Shown here piece by piece: positions 45,601-59,490 of a DNA stretch of 64,000 bases; positions within the stretch are counted from its first letter, which is position 1; every line of letters begins with the position of its first letter. The notes under the pieces were generated by a model. It worked only from the letters and a program-made list of their open reading frames with translations, made no database searches and was not told where the DNA came from. The DNA comes from Certhia americana. Taxonomy: Eukaryota > Chordata > Aves > Passeriformes > Certhiidae. The DNA lies in the NCBI GenBank assembly GCA_018697195.1, contig CM031858.1, positions 90,863,120-90,927,119 on the forward strand. Reading direction: 5' to 3'. The translations under genes were made by a program, and so were the position numbers.

Positions 45601-48600
45601 CCTGTCAGAAAACACTCTAATTTTTTAACAAAAATAATACAAACTAATGTTTTTGAAGAAAAGTCAAATATTTCACAGAAATTAAGTAGTTTTACAACCT
45701 GTTTACACAATATAGTCCAGCAAAAAAAACATATCAAAAAATCTGAGAAAAAAAAAGAATATTATAGAGCCATCATTATTTTTCTAAAATTTTTCTCTCA
45801 CTAAAATACAGTGATATAACATTTCTGTGAAATCTTCTATTAAAAAAGCATTTATTTTACTCTTTCTAACCTAGACAAGAATTTCCACAGATAAATTTGG
45901 TTGAATATATTATTTTTTTAATAAGAATGCTACATTTTAGAAAAAGGAAAAAAACCAGCATTTTCTAGAAACAAACAAGATCCAGTGCACTTGATAGAAT
46001 AGGATGAAATAAAATTGCTGGAAATTCAAGATCAGTGATTCCAAACATCAATTTACACATCTATATTTAGTTTATGTTAGTTTGTCAGTATTTGTGGTCT
46101 ATAATACCAATTTCTAAAGAGTGTAACTGTCTTCCAGCACAGGATACCAAAATTCTTAAATCACTTCAGTAGAGAGATTTATTTGGGAAAATCCAGATCA
46201 TCATATATGGCACTAAACCTGAGTAAATCTGTGGAAACTGTTAATAAAATCTAGAAACTGTTAATAAAGTATAGAAACAATGGATTCAAGGAAACATGTG
46301 ATTCAGTGGGGAAGAAATAACCCAGTACTCATAGAGATGCAAAATGCTTACAGTTTATTAATGATCTTTGTAGGACTGAAGGTGAGAGTGATCTGGTTGA
46401 AATACAATATTTTGATTTTTACAAAATTATCTGCCACATCTTTTATGGTAGGCTCTAAAGGAAATTAAAATTTTAAGGTGCAACACAAATGCCTATTTGT
46501 ATATTATGGAACATGAAGAAGGATAAATTTTGATTCTGGAGAGGTAAGTCAATAATGCAGACTGGTAGGAATCTGCACTGACATCTGCAGTGTCCAAAAT
46601 AAGCTGTCATTACTAAGTTTTTCAAGGTTCTCAAGTTGGAATGTCTAAGTACGTGAAAATTCCTAGGACAAATGTTAACCATTATTTAGGAGAAAATAAA
46701 GCATTATTTCAGGTGGCATTCTGGTCCCACAAAAGGTAATACAGCACTGTGAGAGGGAGTGAGGAGGATTTGTGGCACAGTTTCTCTAAAAAGGACAGTT
46801 AAAGAGATAATAACTACGATATGGAAGAAAGATAACAGTCTATAAATAGATTTATGATGAAAGTGACATAACATCAGAAGTGGCCTGGGTGAATCAAAAT
46901 ACTGCATTTAAAGTGCCATGGTGATACTGTACCATGTAATGAACTCAAAAAGAAGAAGCAGAAATTTCTGGATATGTTCACAGAAAAAAAAACAAAAAAA
47001 GCACTGTCCTTGACTCACCAAGTCCACATGCTGCTCACAACTAGGAGTGTGCACAGAGGGAATTATCACTTCTTCCCTAGGCATCTGCTGCTAGTCACAA
47101 ATGAAGAAAGGAAACCAGGATAAGATGGACTCTTTCATCTGATCCATCATGGCATCACTAATGTTTTTATTCAGGAGCCCCTGGCATTAGAGAGGCGAAA
47201 CAATGTCAATTAGCTGATTAGCAGTATCTTGCAACAGGGAAAAGCAGATGCTCTTAATCTAAATTGCTTTATTTGGAATGCATACAGGACTGCAGCAGAA
47301 GTTCCCACAGAGATCTTGCAGATGGGCCAACTGCAGTCCTTCTCAGCACAGCTTCATATCCATCCTGGGGGGAGTGAGGTGGGAGGGAAAGTTATTGCTT
47401 ACCTTTTTGATGTACCCATCCAAGCTCACTCTAGGAGCACCTATTTTAGAAGCAAACCAACCATACAATCCTGGTATTACTTGTTTTTTTTCTTTTAAGT
47501 TGCTGACGGTAAACTCACAAGATTTTTGAGATCAAAGCTGTTTGAAAACTTAGGCATGTGAAACAGACAAATGTCAGTGCCCACCTCTAATACTTTACCC
47601 AGTTTGGTAATGTCCTTCATTTATGGTCCTTGTAATTGAAAAAATGCTTTGACCCTACAGAAAGAGACTCTATTAGAACCAGAGTGGATACAGATCCCTT
47701 TATCAGTCAACAAGAACTAAAAGGAGACCGAAAGAATCTAATGACTTTAAAAAACTTTTAAATATAACTTGGATCTCCAGGGCTAGTGCTTTGAAATCGT
47801 AAGGTTTCACCTACTACAAGGCATCACTAGAGATCAAAAGCAAAGTCTTTGGAGTGGTTTGTACTCTAATACTTTTGGATTTCTCTTGAGTGCAACTGAG
47901 ATCTGAATTTCTTTGATTTAAGAACAGCTATGTTATCACTATTATGTTTTATTACCATTAAATGGCATGTCCACTTTCAGCAGTAATCAAAGTTTTTCTT
48001 TTATAGTAATTTAGGGTCTGGCTATAGGACTTTAGCTAAGAGCCAGTGTTTGTAATTCACAGAGTACTTTGAGATTTGCAAATAGGGTCTCATAATTCAG
48101 TTTAAAGAATAATAATGGAAAGCTATGGAATTAAATTATTAACATTCTATGTACACTCGATTTCCTTTCAACTGACTTTTCATCATGAGGCCTTTTCTTG
48201 ACATATAAATATGAAGGTCTACAAAAGAGGGAGATTTTTTGGTAGTTGTAAGAGAATGAGATTATTAAAAGGAAATTAGTCACTTGGATAAAAAAACTTC
48301 AGCCAGGAACTGAGTAATACTACAGACAAAAGCACATAGTACTCACAAGGATTGTGCAAAATAGAGATTTCTAGTCATCTGCATCTTGTTGCATTTAGGC
48401 ATAATCAACTCAAAAGGGGGTTATACATTACGTGGGGGTTATACAAACCACACTTTTTTGTGACAATTACATTTCAAAGCTGAACACAATGGCTACTGAA
48501 GCTTTTTATCTATGCCCAGTTTTGCAATAGTCTCCACAAATCCACACCACAAACCATGAATCACAAAATCAACACACAGAAAAATATCTGTGTCCCCAGA

Positions 48601-49728
48601 GACATTTCGCCCTCATGGCCAGATCCAAAGAGAACTAAACTGAAGAAGTGGACTATAGATAAATTTAGCAGCCTATATCCAAAATGGCGACCCTGAAACA
48701 TGTGACTGTTCAGGAACATCTTCTTCAAAGAAGAGAAAATTTTCCTGTTTATTATTCTGTTAGCTCTGTTCTTCTCTATAATAGAAAACTATACTACGCT
48801 TTGGTATTCAGAAGAACGCAGTGTTATACATAAAATACACAATTTGGAATTATTTTGTTCAGAATTAACTCTCAAATCTGTTAAGGTAAAATAGTTCTGG
48901 TAAATTAATATATTTTAGATGTCAGAAACAGTTTGTGAATTCTTTACAAGCCAAAATGTGAAAAAAATGATAACAATTATTTGTTGTGAATAATCCAACT
49001 CTTCCACCAACCAATATTAGGCTATTATAGTTTAGGATAAGCTGTTGCCCTCTCAATAACAAAGTTGCACTGATTACCTATACTATCTTATTAATTAAAA
49101 TCTCTGGCATTCACTCAGTTGAGACTGACTTGCTCTAAATTCACAAAAATATGAGTTACTGTGTTGCTGTACAGTCTGACTGTGTTTATTTCTAACTTTA
49201 GCAACTATTTTAATTTATTATCCACTTTTATGCATGACACATTAATTACATATTCATTTTATTCTAATCAGTACATTCACCTTATTTCAGTGCCCCTGTA
49301 TTTCAGTTTCTTTACATCATATTTTGACTAGAAAAAACGCTGGGGTTTTTATTCTTTGCCTTATATGGTTTCATGGAAATGTCACAAATTGACCAAAATA
49401 ATTTCTTCATTATATCTAGGTAATGGGTTGCAGAGTCTTTCTACTGTCTCCCAAAGGAGAGCCACCATTCCAGAAGGTCAGATGTGCTGGAGATGATGTT
49501 CAGTAGTGTGTCTGGGAGAGAGAATCAGTATCATCTTTAGGAGACAGTCACCAGTTACCAGTCTCTGTGTTCAGAATCACCATATTCCCCAGCTGTCTGC
49601 TCACTTGTTTTCAGATTAAATTTAACTCACTTAGAAGTCTTTCTCTTTTCCCAAACAAGTTATTCTCCTAAGACGTTCAGGGTACCAGAGATGCCAAGAC
49701 ATTTATGCAAATGAGAATAGTTTCAAGT
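42681..49728. other. Unique AT-rich DNA, no gene seen
   Basis: No recognised exon or transposon. A 20-bp tandem repeat at 46234 is listed. A block near 47150-47290 has more complex, TAAT-rich sequence and is a candidate regulatory element. 'gggggttatac' occurs twice near 48416-48438. Confidence 0.45.
46234..46278. repeat. 20-bp tandem repeat, 2.2 copies
   Basis: Unit gaaactgttaataaaatcta (46234-46253), then 46254-46273 with two changes, then a partial third copy. Confidence 0.88.
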
Positions 49729-49733
49729 ATCAC
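49729..49733. repeat. Target-site duplication of solo LTR, left
   Basis: ATCAC immediately before the TG of the LTR. The same five bases follow it at 50387-50391. Confidence 0.88.
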
Positions 49734-50386
49734 TGTCCTGGGTCGATGTTGAATTGTATCTCCATTCATCTGATTAGCTCAGAAATAAGTTTTGCACCCT
49801 TAAAACTGGATCTGAGAGAGAAGAGGGGAGAAGGAGAAGCGATGGAGGTGGTTGTTTTCAAAACATAAAGATCAGAGTTTTCAGCTTCCCTACACACACA
49901 GCCTGTGTTGTCTACAGTGAGGACAGCAGTTGAGAACTCTCCTTTGCTTTTTGTTAGTTTTTGGCGAGCTGAAGCAGAGAAAGTTCTCTGGACTGTGTTT
50001 TTTCCTTTTCCTTGGAACTGTTTGAACCTGCCCTGGACTCAAACCCAGCATAGCCCCAGGAGCTCAGAGCCATGTCCCACAGGGCCTGGCCTCGGCCCAG
50101 CATTTCACAGCATGGAGGGACTGAGAACAAGGGAGTGAGCTGAGCTACAGCCCACAGGAGAGACTTTCTGAATTCAGCATCTCTGCAGAGTGGAGAGAGG
50201 TTTTGTTATTTAGTATTGTTCATTTGTTGTATTGGGGAGTGTTTTGCCTGTTAAATAAACAATTTTTTCACTTCTCTCTGAGGAAATCTTTTTTTCCCAA
50301 ACCAGTTAAGGGAGGGGCCACTTAAATTTGTTTTCTAGAGGAACTCCTTTGGAGGTTTTCTCCCAAATTTGCCTTAAGCCAAGACA
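49734..50386 (+). mobile_element. Solo LTR, avian ERVL-type
   Basis: A 653-bp element starting TGTCCTGGGT and ending CAAGACA, so its tips are short inverted repeats (TGTC...GACA). It carries AATAAA in 'ttaaataaacaatt' about 130 bp before its end. The 3' end reads 'ttttctcccaaatttgcc', typical of bird ERVL LTRs as I recognise them. A perfect 5-bp duplication fits ERVL integration. No internal retroviral sequence adjoins, so the provirus was removed by LTR-LTR recombination. Confidence 0.85.
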
Positions 50387-50391
50387 ATCAC
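50387..50391. repeat. Target-site duplication of solo LTR, right
   Basis: ATCAC, matching 49729-49733. Confidence 0.88.
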
Positions 50392-50624
50392 CTAGTTCAG
50401 TAAAACAGAGCACAAAGGAGAGGCCAGCAAAATTTCTCATAGCATGCACATCCTTAGCTGTTGTGATGATGTGCCACAGAGCACGTGTCACACTGGAGGA
50501 GCCAGTGCTCCCCTCAGTCCCACCGGTGGTGGGGAAGGACCTGAGGACTTTAACAACACCGTGGGTCAGCAACTGGTCCTGTGAGTCAACCATGGGTCCA
50601 TGGTGGTAGTAGAGAAGAAATAAA

Positions 50625-50805
50625 GGCTACGGGGGAGAACTCATCAAATTGTCTAAATTCCCAAGGGAAGGATACAAATAAGATCCAGGCCCTTTTCAAT
50701 GCTATCTAGTACAAGACCAGAAGCAATGGACTTACACCAAAACACAGGAAGTGCCATCTGATGATGAGGAGGAGCTTTTTAACCATGAGGTTAACCAAGC
50801 ATTGA
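50625..50805 (+). mobile_element. CR1 LINE fragment
   Basis: 'agaccagaagcaatggactt', then 'aaaacacaggaagtgccatc' and 'gaggaggagctttttaacc' match the CR1 segment between its ORF2 C-terminus and the 3' end. Left edge approximate. Confidence 0.7.
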
Positions 50806-51439
50806 TGCTGTATTTTGTCATTACATTTTCCGAATACGAGTGCTTTGTAGTTTGAGGGCACTGATGTATTTACAAAGCCTCTTTTGGATAAAAGACATTT
50901 TCCTTGCTTGTTTTTTCACTGTAATGAACTACTGGTTTAGAATGCTCAGAAGAGTTCACTGAGTCATATGCTTCACCCACTTAGAAATATGTAGAAAAGT
51001 TTCTAGGACATTATCTAAAAATGGGGCCAGCACAATAAGCTTCCCATAGCTCTTTTTCAGTTCTTCTAGGAAGACTAAAAAGCTGCTGTCAAGTTCCATT
51101 TTATTTGATGTAGGATGCCAGTTTCAAGAAATACACTGATTTTTACAATTAAATTAGATTACAACCATATTTATTGAAAAAGCAGGTCTCTACTGATGTT
51201 TCTAAAGCTTTTCTGCATATAGAATCAACAGTGACCCACATTGTTATCTGTAACAGAGTTTATGAACTGTAAGACACAAATAAGTTAACCATATCTCTGT
51301 TGCCTCAATAATATGAATTAATCAGGTGTCAAATGGATTGTGGATATGAACTTATCCTACTGAAATCATATGATATGTTTGTATGGAAAAGAGTGAAAAT
51401 TTACTTCTGAAGCCAAATTTTAATAAAATTTGTACTGTA
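50806..51439. other. Unique AT-rich DNA, no gene seen
   Basis: Nothing recognised between two CR1 copies. Confidence 0.5.
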
Positions 51440-52600
51440 GCTTCATAGAATTGTTGGGGTTAGAAGGGACTTTACGACCATCTGATTCCAATTCCCCTGC
51501 TATGGACAGGTACACCTTCCACTAGACCAGGTTGCTCAAAGCACCACCCAACTTAGCCGCGAACTTCCAGCAATGAGGCAACCACAACTTCTCTGGGCAA
51601 CCTGTTTCAGTGCTTTTTTACCATCTGAATAAAGAATTTTTTCTTAATATCTATTCTAAACCTGCCATTACCACTTATCCTATCACTCCATGCCCTTGTG
51701 ACAACTCCCTCTCTAGCTTTCTTGTCAGCCCCCTTTAGGTGCTGCAAGGCTCTTGTACAGTCTCTGCAGAGCCTTTTCTACTCCAGGCTGCACAGCACCA
51801 ACTCTCTCAGCCTGTCTTCATAGGAGAGGTGCTCCAGCTCTGACCATCATCTTGGCTCTCCTCTGGTCTTGCTCCAACAAGTGTTCTGGAGCACCAGAAC
51901 TTAGTGCAATGCTTCAGGTGGGCTCTCATGAGAGCAGAGCAGAGGGGGAGAACTACCTTCCTTACCCTGCTGGCCACACTGTTTTTAGTGCAGCTCAGGT
52001 TATGGTTGGCTTTCTGGGATACAAGCACACACTGACAGGTCATGTTGAGCACCAAGTCCTTCTCCCCAGGGCTGTTCTCAACCCAGCCTCCACCCAGCCT
52101 ATATCTGTGCTTGGGATTGCCCTGGCCCAGGTGCAGGGCCTTGCCCTTGGTCTTACTGAACTTCATGAGGTTTGAACCCACCTTTCAAGCCTGTCAAGAT
52201 CCCTCTGCATAGCCTCACTTCCTTCCAGTGTGTCAGCATCACCACACAGCTTGGATGGACAAATTTGCTAAAAGTGCACTGAAGACTGCTATCCACATCA
52301 CTAACAAAGATATTAAACCCTACTGCTCCCCATGCTGACCCCTGAGGAAAGCCACTTGTCCCCGGTCTTCTCTTGGACATGAAGCCATTGCCTTACAAAA
52401 CTGCAAGTGAGACCATGCAATTAATTCTTTATTCTCCAAGTGGTACATCCATTAAATCCACATCTCAAGTTTAAGTAAAGGGTAGAGTGGGACACTGTCA
52501 AATGCTCTGCTCAAGTCCAAGTAGATGACATTAGCCAGTCTTCCCTTAACCACCAACATCATAAGCACATTGTAGAAGACCAATGGATTTTCCTGAGTGT
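51440..52600 (-). mobile_element. CR1 LINE, 3' about 1.15 kb
   Basis: Reverse complement of CR1. The 3' end lies at about 51440 ('catagaattgttggggttag'), then the 3' untranslated part, then the ORF2 C-terminal reverse-transcriptase region to about 52600. It is the longest CR1 here. The 5' end is truncated, as usual for LINEs. Its left end abuts unique DNA without a clear target duplication. Confidence 0.9.
51807..52380 (-). pseudogene. CR1 ORF2 reverse-transcriptase C-terminal remnant
   Basis: Two minus-strand frames give CR1 RT-like protein. The upstream one (52380-52153) has 'GFPQGSAWGAVGFNIFVSD', the RT 'PQGS' block. The downstream one (52181-51807) has 'KFSKTKGKALHLGQGNPK', the conserved CR1 segment after the RT core. 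The two frames overlap out of phase, and the catalytic FADD box is not readable between them, so the enzyme is dead. Confidence 0.85.
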
Positions 52601-55600
52601 ATTTTCCCAGGCAAACATATCAGTCATTCCCTGTGCAATTCTACCATGATTCTACTTCAGAAAGAAAACACTGGAATGTCAATGAGATAAGACCCCCTCT
52701 ATTAACGTCTCCAACCTGGTCAGTTAAAAGTTCACAAGGTGTGCAGTTCATGGAGTAGTTATCAGAACTAGAACCAATGCTGGCACAGAGACCCAACCCT
52801 TAACAACCAAAGTTGGTGACCAAATGGAAAAAAAGGGAGAATTCATCTACAAAAGCAGTATCCATCACAGGCTGAACATCTTACGAGGTGTTTTAACATA
52901 AACTGAAACCCCAGGGATGAATCTCTGTATCTTTGTGCCCAGGGATATGCTTTCAACAGGTTGTCTTTGCTCAGAAATTGTGTTGCAAGAACACAGGAGA
53001 TTGAATCTGAATGGTGTTGATTAATATTACTTTTTATATACTTGTTTTATTTGTAATAAATGCAAAAGAATCAAGAACACTTCTAAAATATTTGATTTCT
53101 CTAAAAAGAAAAGTTTCACATATGAGCAAGCAAGCTGATGAGAGATGTACAGCTTTAAACCAGCTGAGAATCTGGCCCAGAAAGAGTCTCCAAAACTAAA
53201 AGTGCCTCTTCTGATACACCATTTTTCATAGCTGTCCTTCTATGTGGTTTTGTTATTACATGTATAGGCACAGGCACAGATGCAAACAAACAACTGTGTG
53301 GATGAATTTCTGATGTGATATCACATGCCTTTACTTTTGGTCCAAAGCTCTGCTGGACCCAGTTGATTCTGAAATAAGTGTTTTCAGGAAGAGTATTGGA
53401 ATAACTTGAAGAATATTTCTTCTGTTTCTACTAATAAAGGAAAAGATTCAAGCCACAACTGTAATGTTGAATTTTGGGACAAGGTGTGCTTGTTCTACCA
53501 AGGATATGCCAATAATTCAAGGCAATCAGCAGAGTACATTACAGAGGAAAGTCTGAACCAACAAGCTGTACAAACAAAATAGCAATCAGAAGATTTAATG
53601 CATTTCTGATGTACATTTAAGGCATTGACACTGGGCCACAGATGTACATGTGTTGTGTTTTATCTTGTTGAGATATGGCTTGTGAGAACCTATTATAGCA
53701 CATCATCACCCACAAGTACTGGGCCCAGCAAAGAAAAAATTCCATCACACATTACTCCTGCAGATATATTAGAGAAACAAATTGTACTTGGAATTGAAAA
53801 GTCACAGGCTTATTCTGTCTTAATAAATTCCTGCCAAAAGGCTAAGTGTAAAACTAGAAATACTTCCCAAATGTTGTTACTGTATTATCATCTCTGACAT
53901 CTCAAGGGCTGCTAGGGTGATCATCCAGATATCATTTCAGACTTCTCACAATGAACCGGGCTTTTTAAACCTTTTTTTTTTTTTTTTTTAAATCTGCTTG
54001 GTTTTATGTAGCCATTTTGATTTTCCTGTACTTGAAATTTACCAAAAGTCAAAGGCTGTTTTATAACAAAAGCTCTGACACACTGATGATGTGATGATAC
54101 CATATACTTTTCAAAATGATAGATACACCTTCAAATCTTATTTTAACTTTGCCAAAGACATAGCCTGAAAATCTGTGATGCATCAAAAGGATCCTAATAG
54201 ATCTCATTCTGCTCCTACACTGCTCCATCTTTATTCTAGATTATACATTACATTTTGAACATTTTTTATTCTGTTATCAATACGTGCAAGACTCTTGATT
54301 GTTTTCTAGCACACATACCTTGTAACTCATATAAATGTCGCAGTAAAAAAATAGTCTAAAAATAGTCTAAAGTTCTCCATTATATTTCTGTTTTCTTCTC
54401 TTGTGTTTCAATTATTTACCTCTTTTACTGAATACATGAAGAGTTTATAACTATGAGGACGACAACATGCACTAGGAAAAATGCACTAGAGAAGAACACT
54501 TTTTTTGAAACTATTCCAAAAAAAGCAATCTTTTCAGCCAGAAAAAAACATTTTGTTCCATTTTGTTTCTGATACAACTAAAAAATGCAAACAAAACCCA
54601 AACAAACAAAAAAAGCCCAGAGAAATGCACAAACTGTTCCTTTGCCATTGATTTAATGACTCACTTGCACTGCTTCTTTGACAGGCAACACTTCAGAAGT
54701 GTTAGATATTTCCTGGGATTGAGCAATATCAATTAAGCAATGCCTACCCAAGCAGCACACTGAAAAAACTTAGGTAGGCAGATACAGGGATGAGACATCT
54801 TGCTTTGTTGCCCATTCCAGTCTTCCAATACCTTACAAAACCACATTCATCCCACCCTCCTCTACACATTGCACACCCTCAGCTTCACTTCACTGAACAT
54901 AACTATTGCTGTTCCAATATAATATCTATGAATTCTGAAAGAAACTTCAGCAGATTTTGTAATTGAGTCTCAATAAGAAAAAAACCCCTTTAGATCAAGA
55001 AAAAACAATCTTGGCAGGTGTTTCTATCTATCCCGTGAAAGGCTCAGGGTGGCCTTCTAGCAAGAAGACTGGGACATGCTGTCTGTGCTTGTCTAGAGGA
55101 ACTGATCAGGGCATTCTACAACGAGGGTTATGAACAGCAACTGGCCAGAGCTGGGCCTTGGTGTTTTCAATCTAGAAACATAAGCAAAGACATTCTAGGT
55201 CAGGTTCAGTATCACACTGAGTCATGTATCCCAGCACTCACAGCATGATGTGATGAAATAATAAACTGAAATTGTAAGAAAAAAAAGCATTAATTAAATT
55301 TAATGTTTAATATGAAACAGGAAATTATGTATCCCTTGTGAGTAAAGTTTTCCCTTATGAAACACAGTTGTGGACTCTGTCTATCAGTGTGCTTAATTTC
55401 AATGTTTAATACTTTTTTGCTCAAATAATTCAAGGTTCTCAGTATTAAAATAATAAAGCATTTGTGTAAAAAGGATTGCTGCCTTGTGGTCCAAGAAGTC
55501 ATACCACACTATTCAATGTAGCAGGAGAAAAATATGAATAGGAGTGGTCACTTTGCTTTCCCTCAGTCATGTATCTTTTATGATTCTGTGCTTCCTTCCT

Positions 55601-58055
55601 AAAATGTTCCAGCACTTTTTTATATGAAAATGTGGACAACTCTAGATTCGAAATGTCATTCCTTCACAGGTGAGGCTACGTGGCATAACTTTCTCACCAG
55701 TCCTTCACCTTCATCCTTGTCCATGTCCTGTGCATTCTTTTGGAGGTGAGGAATTAGCAGGCTACTGTGAGTACTTTGGGTAATGAGGGTGCTTTATCAA
55801 GTATCTTACTTTTGGAAGGATACCTTTCTTTCTTTTCCTTCCCATAAATGTAATTTTCTTATAAATAAAGTTGTTATGGCTGCTGCTGAGCTTTGTGTGA
55901 GTTCAAATTTAGTATTTCAAGAGACCTCCAAACCTCCTCCAAGCACACGTGCTCAAAGCGCTTATGTAGTGATCAGGCATTTCTGTCTGTTTTCAGCATT
56001 TTGCTGAAACCAGAACAGCAGTTTGCTGTTGGTTGTGTACAGGCTCCTCCACACAACACCTTTACATCAGCAATCAACAGGTGGGCCAGCCAAACATGGG
56101 TCTCAAAATAATGAAGCAGCAGCTTGTCATTTCAGCTGTGATGGAGGTCAGAAACTGTGGTGTCAGATATGAAAATGCGCAGTAAAGAGTGGTGATCTTG
56201 TTTCTCTGGCATCTGAGTAAGACCAAGAAGACAACTGAGTTTCACAGCTGCGCATCAGTGCCTCATAGTTTAAAACTTGTTAATGTTAACAGGCCCTGGT
56301 AAATGAATGAAAAGAAAATTGATCATTAAATGGTGTGATTAAATGTATGAACAAGACATCCAGATATTAGAATCTTTCTATGTACTGAATGTAGCAGCCT
56401 TATAGGCAACAAGCTTACAATGTACACCTGCAGATCCCACTAAATTGTTTAGATTGCACACTTTACTGTAGGTCAGGGCTGTTAATCACCAGAACGCCCC
56501 AGGGCAGCCACATACAGCCTTATTTATGGGCAAATCAAGAAACTGAAATACTGAACCGTGCCTGATTAGCTGCACTAATATGCTACTTGTGGCTAATTTC
56601 TGAGCTGCTTAATTCGCAGGTGTTTGCCCCAGCCAATAAATTATGCTTTCTACCTCCTCTTTGCACTCATGACCTGCCATGCATATGTGGAGCCTGTTTA
56701 AGTGACAAGCAGGAAATAATTGATGGTGCATTAAATCACTCTGGTGTTTAGTGAACTGGCTCTCCTTTGAAACAGGCCTTGCTATGTTCTCACTCCCAGG
56801 CGCATTTCAGATGTTATTGTAACCCAAGTCTTCTGCGCCACTGCTCGCAACCTTTCAAAGGTACAATGTGTACATTTCCTCATTTTTATTTGCTTTACTT
56901 GTAGAGCACATGATTTGCATAAACCATCACTATTAAATTTTCCACAACAGTTAATCACCAATGCAATGAAACAGAACAAAATTCCCTGGACTGAGAAGCT
57001 GGGAAGGAACGTACCAGGAGCCTTGGCAGCTTCAGCCCTGCTCTGCACAAGAAGATGTCAGCTGTGAGGGCTTCTCAGTCACGTTTTGTATCGACCATCA
57101 CTAAGTTCTGCACTCTGATTTCCTTCCTCCAAGTGAAACAAAGGGATCTGAAAGTTGAACTAGAGAAACAATTAGCTTCTACCTTGTTCGAAGTCACAAT
57201 GTAGCAGACTCATGTTCTTTCCTCTATCTTGACCCAAAACCACTGAGAAATTGAAAAATTTCCAAGCTTTAATTGAAAATGCTGTTGAGGGTATACTGGA
57301 AGGCCAAAAAGTAGAAAACCCCTATTTTTTCATCTGTTTTATGAATCATCCCATATTAACATGGGATTGAGTGAAGCAATTTTTATTTTGGGGAAATCTC
57401 TGGTATTCAGATGACATTGTATCTGAGGTCATAGTTCCTCAGGCAATTCTGGATGAATCACAAAAATCTTTTCTGTAGGGCTTGTAGAGAATGTCCTTTG
57501 GAGAAAAGGGTAAGAGGCAAGACCTAACCACTTCTTTCTACTTTAGAAGTTTTTTACCACTCTCCAAGATAAACATTCATTCATTCTAAATCATTCTAAC
57601 ATCTAAATAGAATAATCTCAAAGGAAAGGATTTCAGCAAATAAGTAAAGACTCTGGGGTTTGAACATTTTTAGTGGCTGTTTATGACTTAGGCTGAGACC
57701 AAACAAAAATTGAAGCAAATGGGTAATGAGGTAGTCTGCTTCTTAACGCATTACACAAAGTTTAGTGGTAATCTACAAACCACAGTGTTGTTAGAACTTT
57801 TGTGGTGATAGTTAAATTGGGGATTTCTTGAGCTGTTTTTTCTAGGAGGGGTACTTAAAAATGACAATATTAGCTTAGCAGAGTGTTAAATTTTTTGTTG
57901 TATTTTTACCTGGGAGGTCTTCTCCTGCTGTAGCTAAGACCAGCAGAAAAATTACCTTTCCATATAGAAGGCAGCTAATTAAAAAAAAAAAAAAAAAACA
58001 AAAAAAACAGAAAAAAAAGGAAAAATGGCTACAAGTGACAGAAAAAATTTTAAAG

Positions 58056-58071
58056 ATCCTCTATAGAGGAT
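58056..58071. repeat. 16-bp perfect palindrome
   Basis: ATCCTCTATAGAGGAT equals its own reverse complement. It is followed by a partial repeat (agaggatatagag). Confidence 0.85.
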
Positions 58072-59472
58072 AGAGGATATAGAGCCATTCAAATTAACAG
58101 TGAATCACTCCTACCACCAAAAAATATTTCTCATGTGTTTAGAAACTGTACAGCTGAACAGAAAAGGTAAAGAAAGCAATAGCAACTCTGAAAAAAAGGG
58201 GAAATATCCTCCTTATTCATAGCCAACTGAAAATGTTTTCAAAAGCAAATATTTAGACAGATTACACAAAAAACCCTACGCACAGTAAGGCACATAAAAA
58301 ATGGAAATACATTTTTTAAAGTATGGGATAAAAAGAAAAAAAAATTGTAACAAAAAAAGAAACTGTTTGGATTTTTTTCCAGGCTTGATATGTAATCTAT
58401 GAAGTGAACAGAAGGTCAAAGTTTGTGCAGAGAACTTAAGTGCCCCATAGTAGCCACCAGTAAAGTTACAATACTGAGTTACATGATCATGTAGCCTGAC
58501 CTAGCATGGTAATTTTATGTTCTTATCTTCTGAGATTATAAAACTAAAGTTCTGCTGACAGGGTGTTCTTTCCTGCTCCTGTATACTTTCCTTGAATGCC
58601 AAGAGAATATTTGTTAACTTCTGGGGAAGCTATAAAGCCATGTTTTGCTATAGACTTGCAAAAGAGTTATGATTTGGATTAGGAGCGGTTTTTAATAGAT
58701 TTTTAAACTTCAAGACCAGAAAGAGCCATTATGTTTGCCTAAAGTAATTTCCTTTGCTATCCAGTTATAGCATTTTTTCGTAAGCAGTTTATGAATTGGA
58801 AGGAATTATTCTTTTCTGTCAAAAAAGGGTTTGTTTAGATTTAGAGACATTATGAAGAAACAAACATTTCAGTATAAGGGCATAACATTTTTACACTATT
58901 TATTACTGAAAATTTTGTTTTGTTTTGATGCCTAGCTTGCTAAGAATCCTACTAGAGAAAAATATAGTGCATGCAATTAACATAATTTCAGTGTTTTGAC
59001 TAAGAATATGTTTTTTCCTTTAAAATTACTTTCTTGGAAGTGAAAGTTTGGGGTCAGAGTTTTTGTTTTGTTTAGGTTATTTTGTAGCTAAACTAGACTT
59101 TCCATTTTTTTTTCCTGCATTATCTAAAAATTTCATAACCTTCTTATTAAATATTTTATGTGCTTTCTCAGGGATTAGAAAACTGTTATTTAAAATAATT
59201 ATTAAATCAATTCAATCATGGATTTATGTAAGAACAGTAACAATTTTTATGACATACTCAGTAGATAATTCAGGTAAATAACACTTGATTAAACAAGTGC
59301 TATAAATAATAACATTACTGAAATACGAAGTCAAGGAGTGAACAAATTTGTACAGAGCTTCAGTTCTTTATTTATAACCTGTTGGAAGTTTTCCAGGAAT
59401 AAATTACTTTGTAGTCAGCTGATGTCCATGGGAAAATACCAACTGAATTTGATGTGGACAAGGATAGAAGAT

Positions 59473-59490
59473 ACACACACACACACACAC
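59473..59490. repeat. (AC)n microsatellite
   Basis: Nine AC units. Confidence 0.95.

Noticed and set aside
50306..50609. Overlapping 93-95-codon frames on both strands
   Set aside because: They straddle the end of the solo LTR and have no coding features.
51753..52175. 140-codon plus-strand frame
   Set aside because: It is the antisense of CR1 ORF2; the real relationship is on the minus strand.
57980..58025. A-rich tract as the tail of a processed pseudogene
   Set aside because: The sequence upstream shows no recognisable mRNA-like coding region and no target duplication was found.
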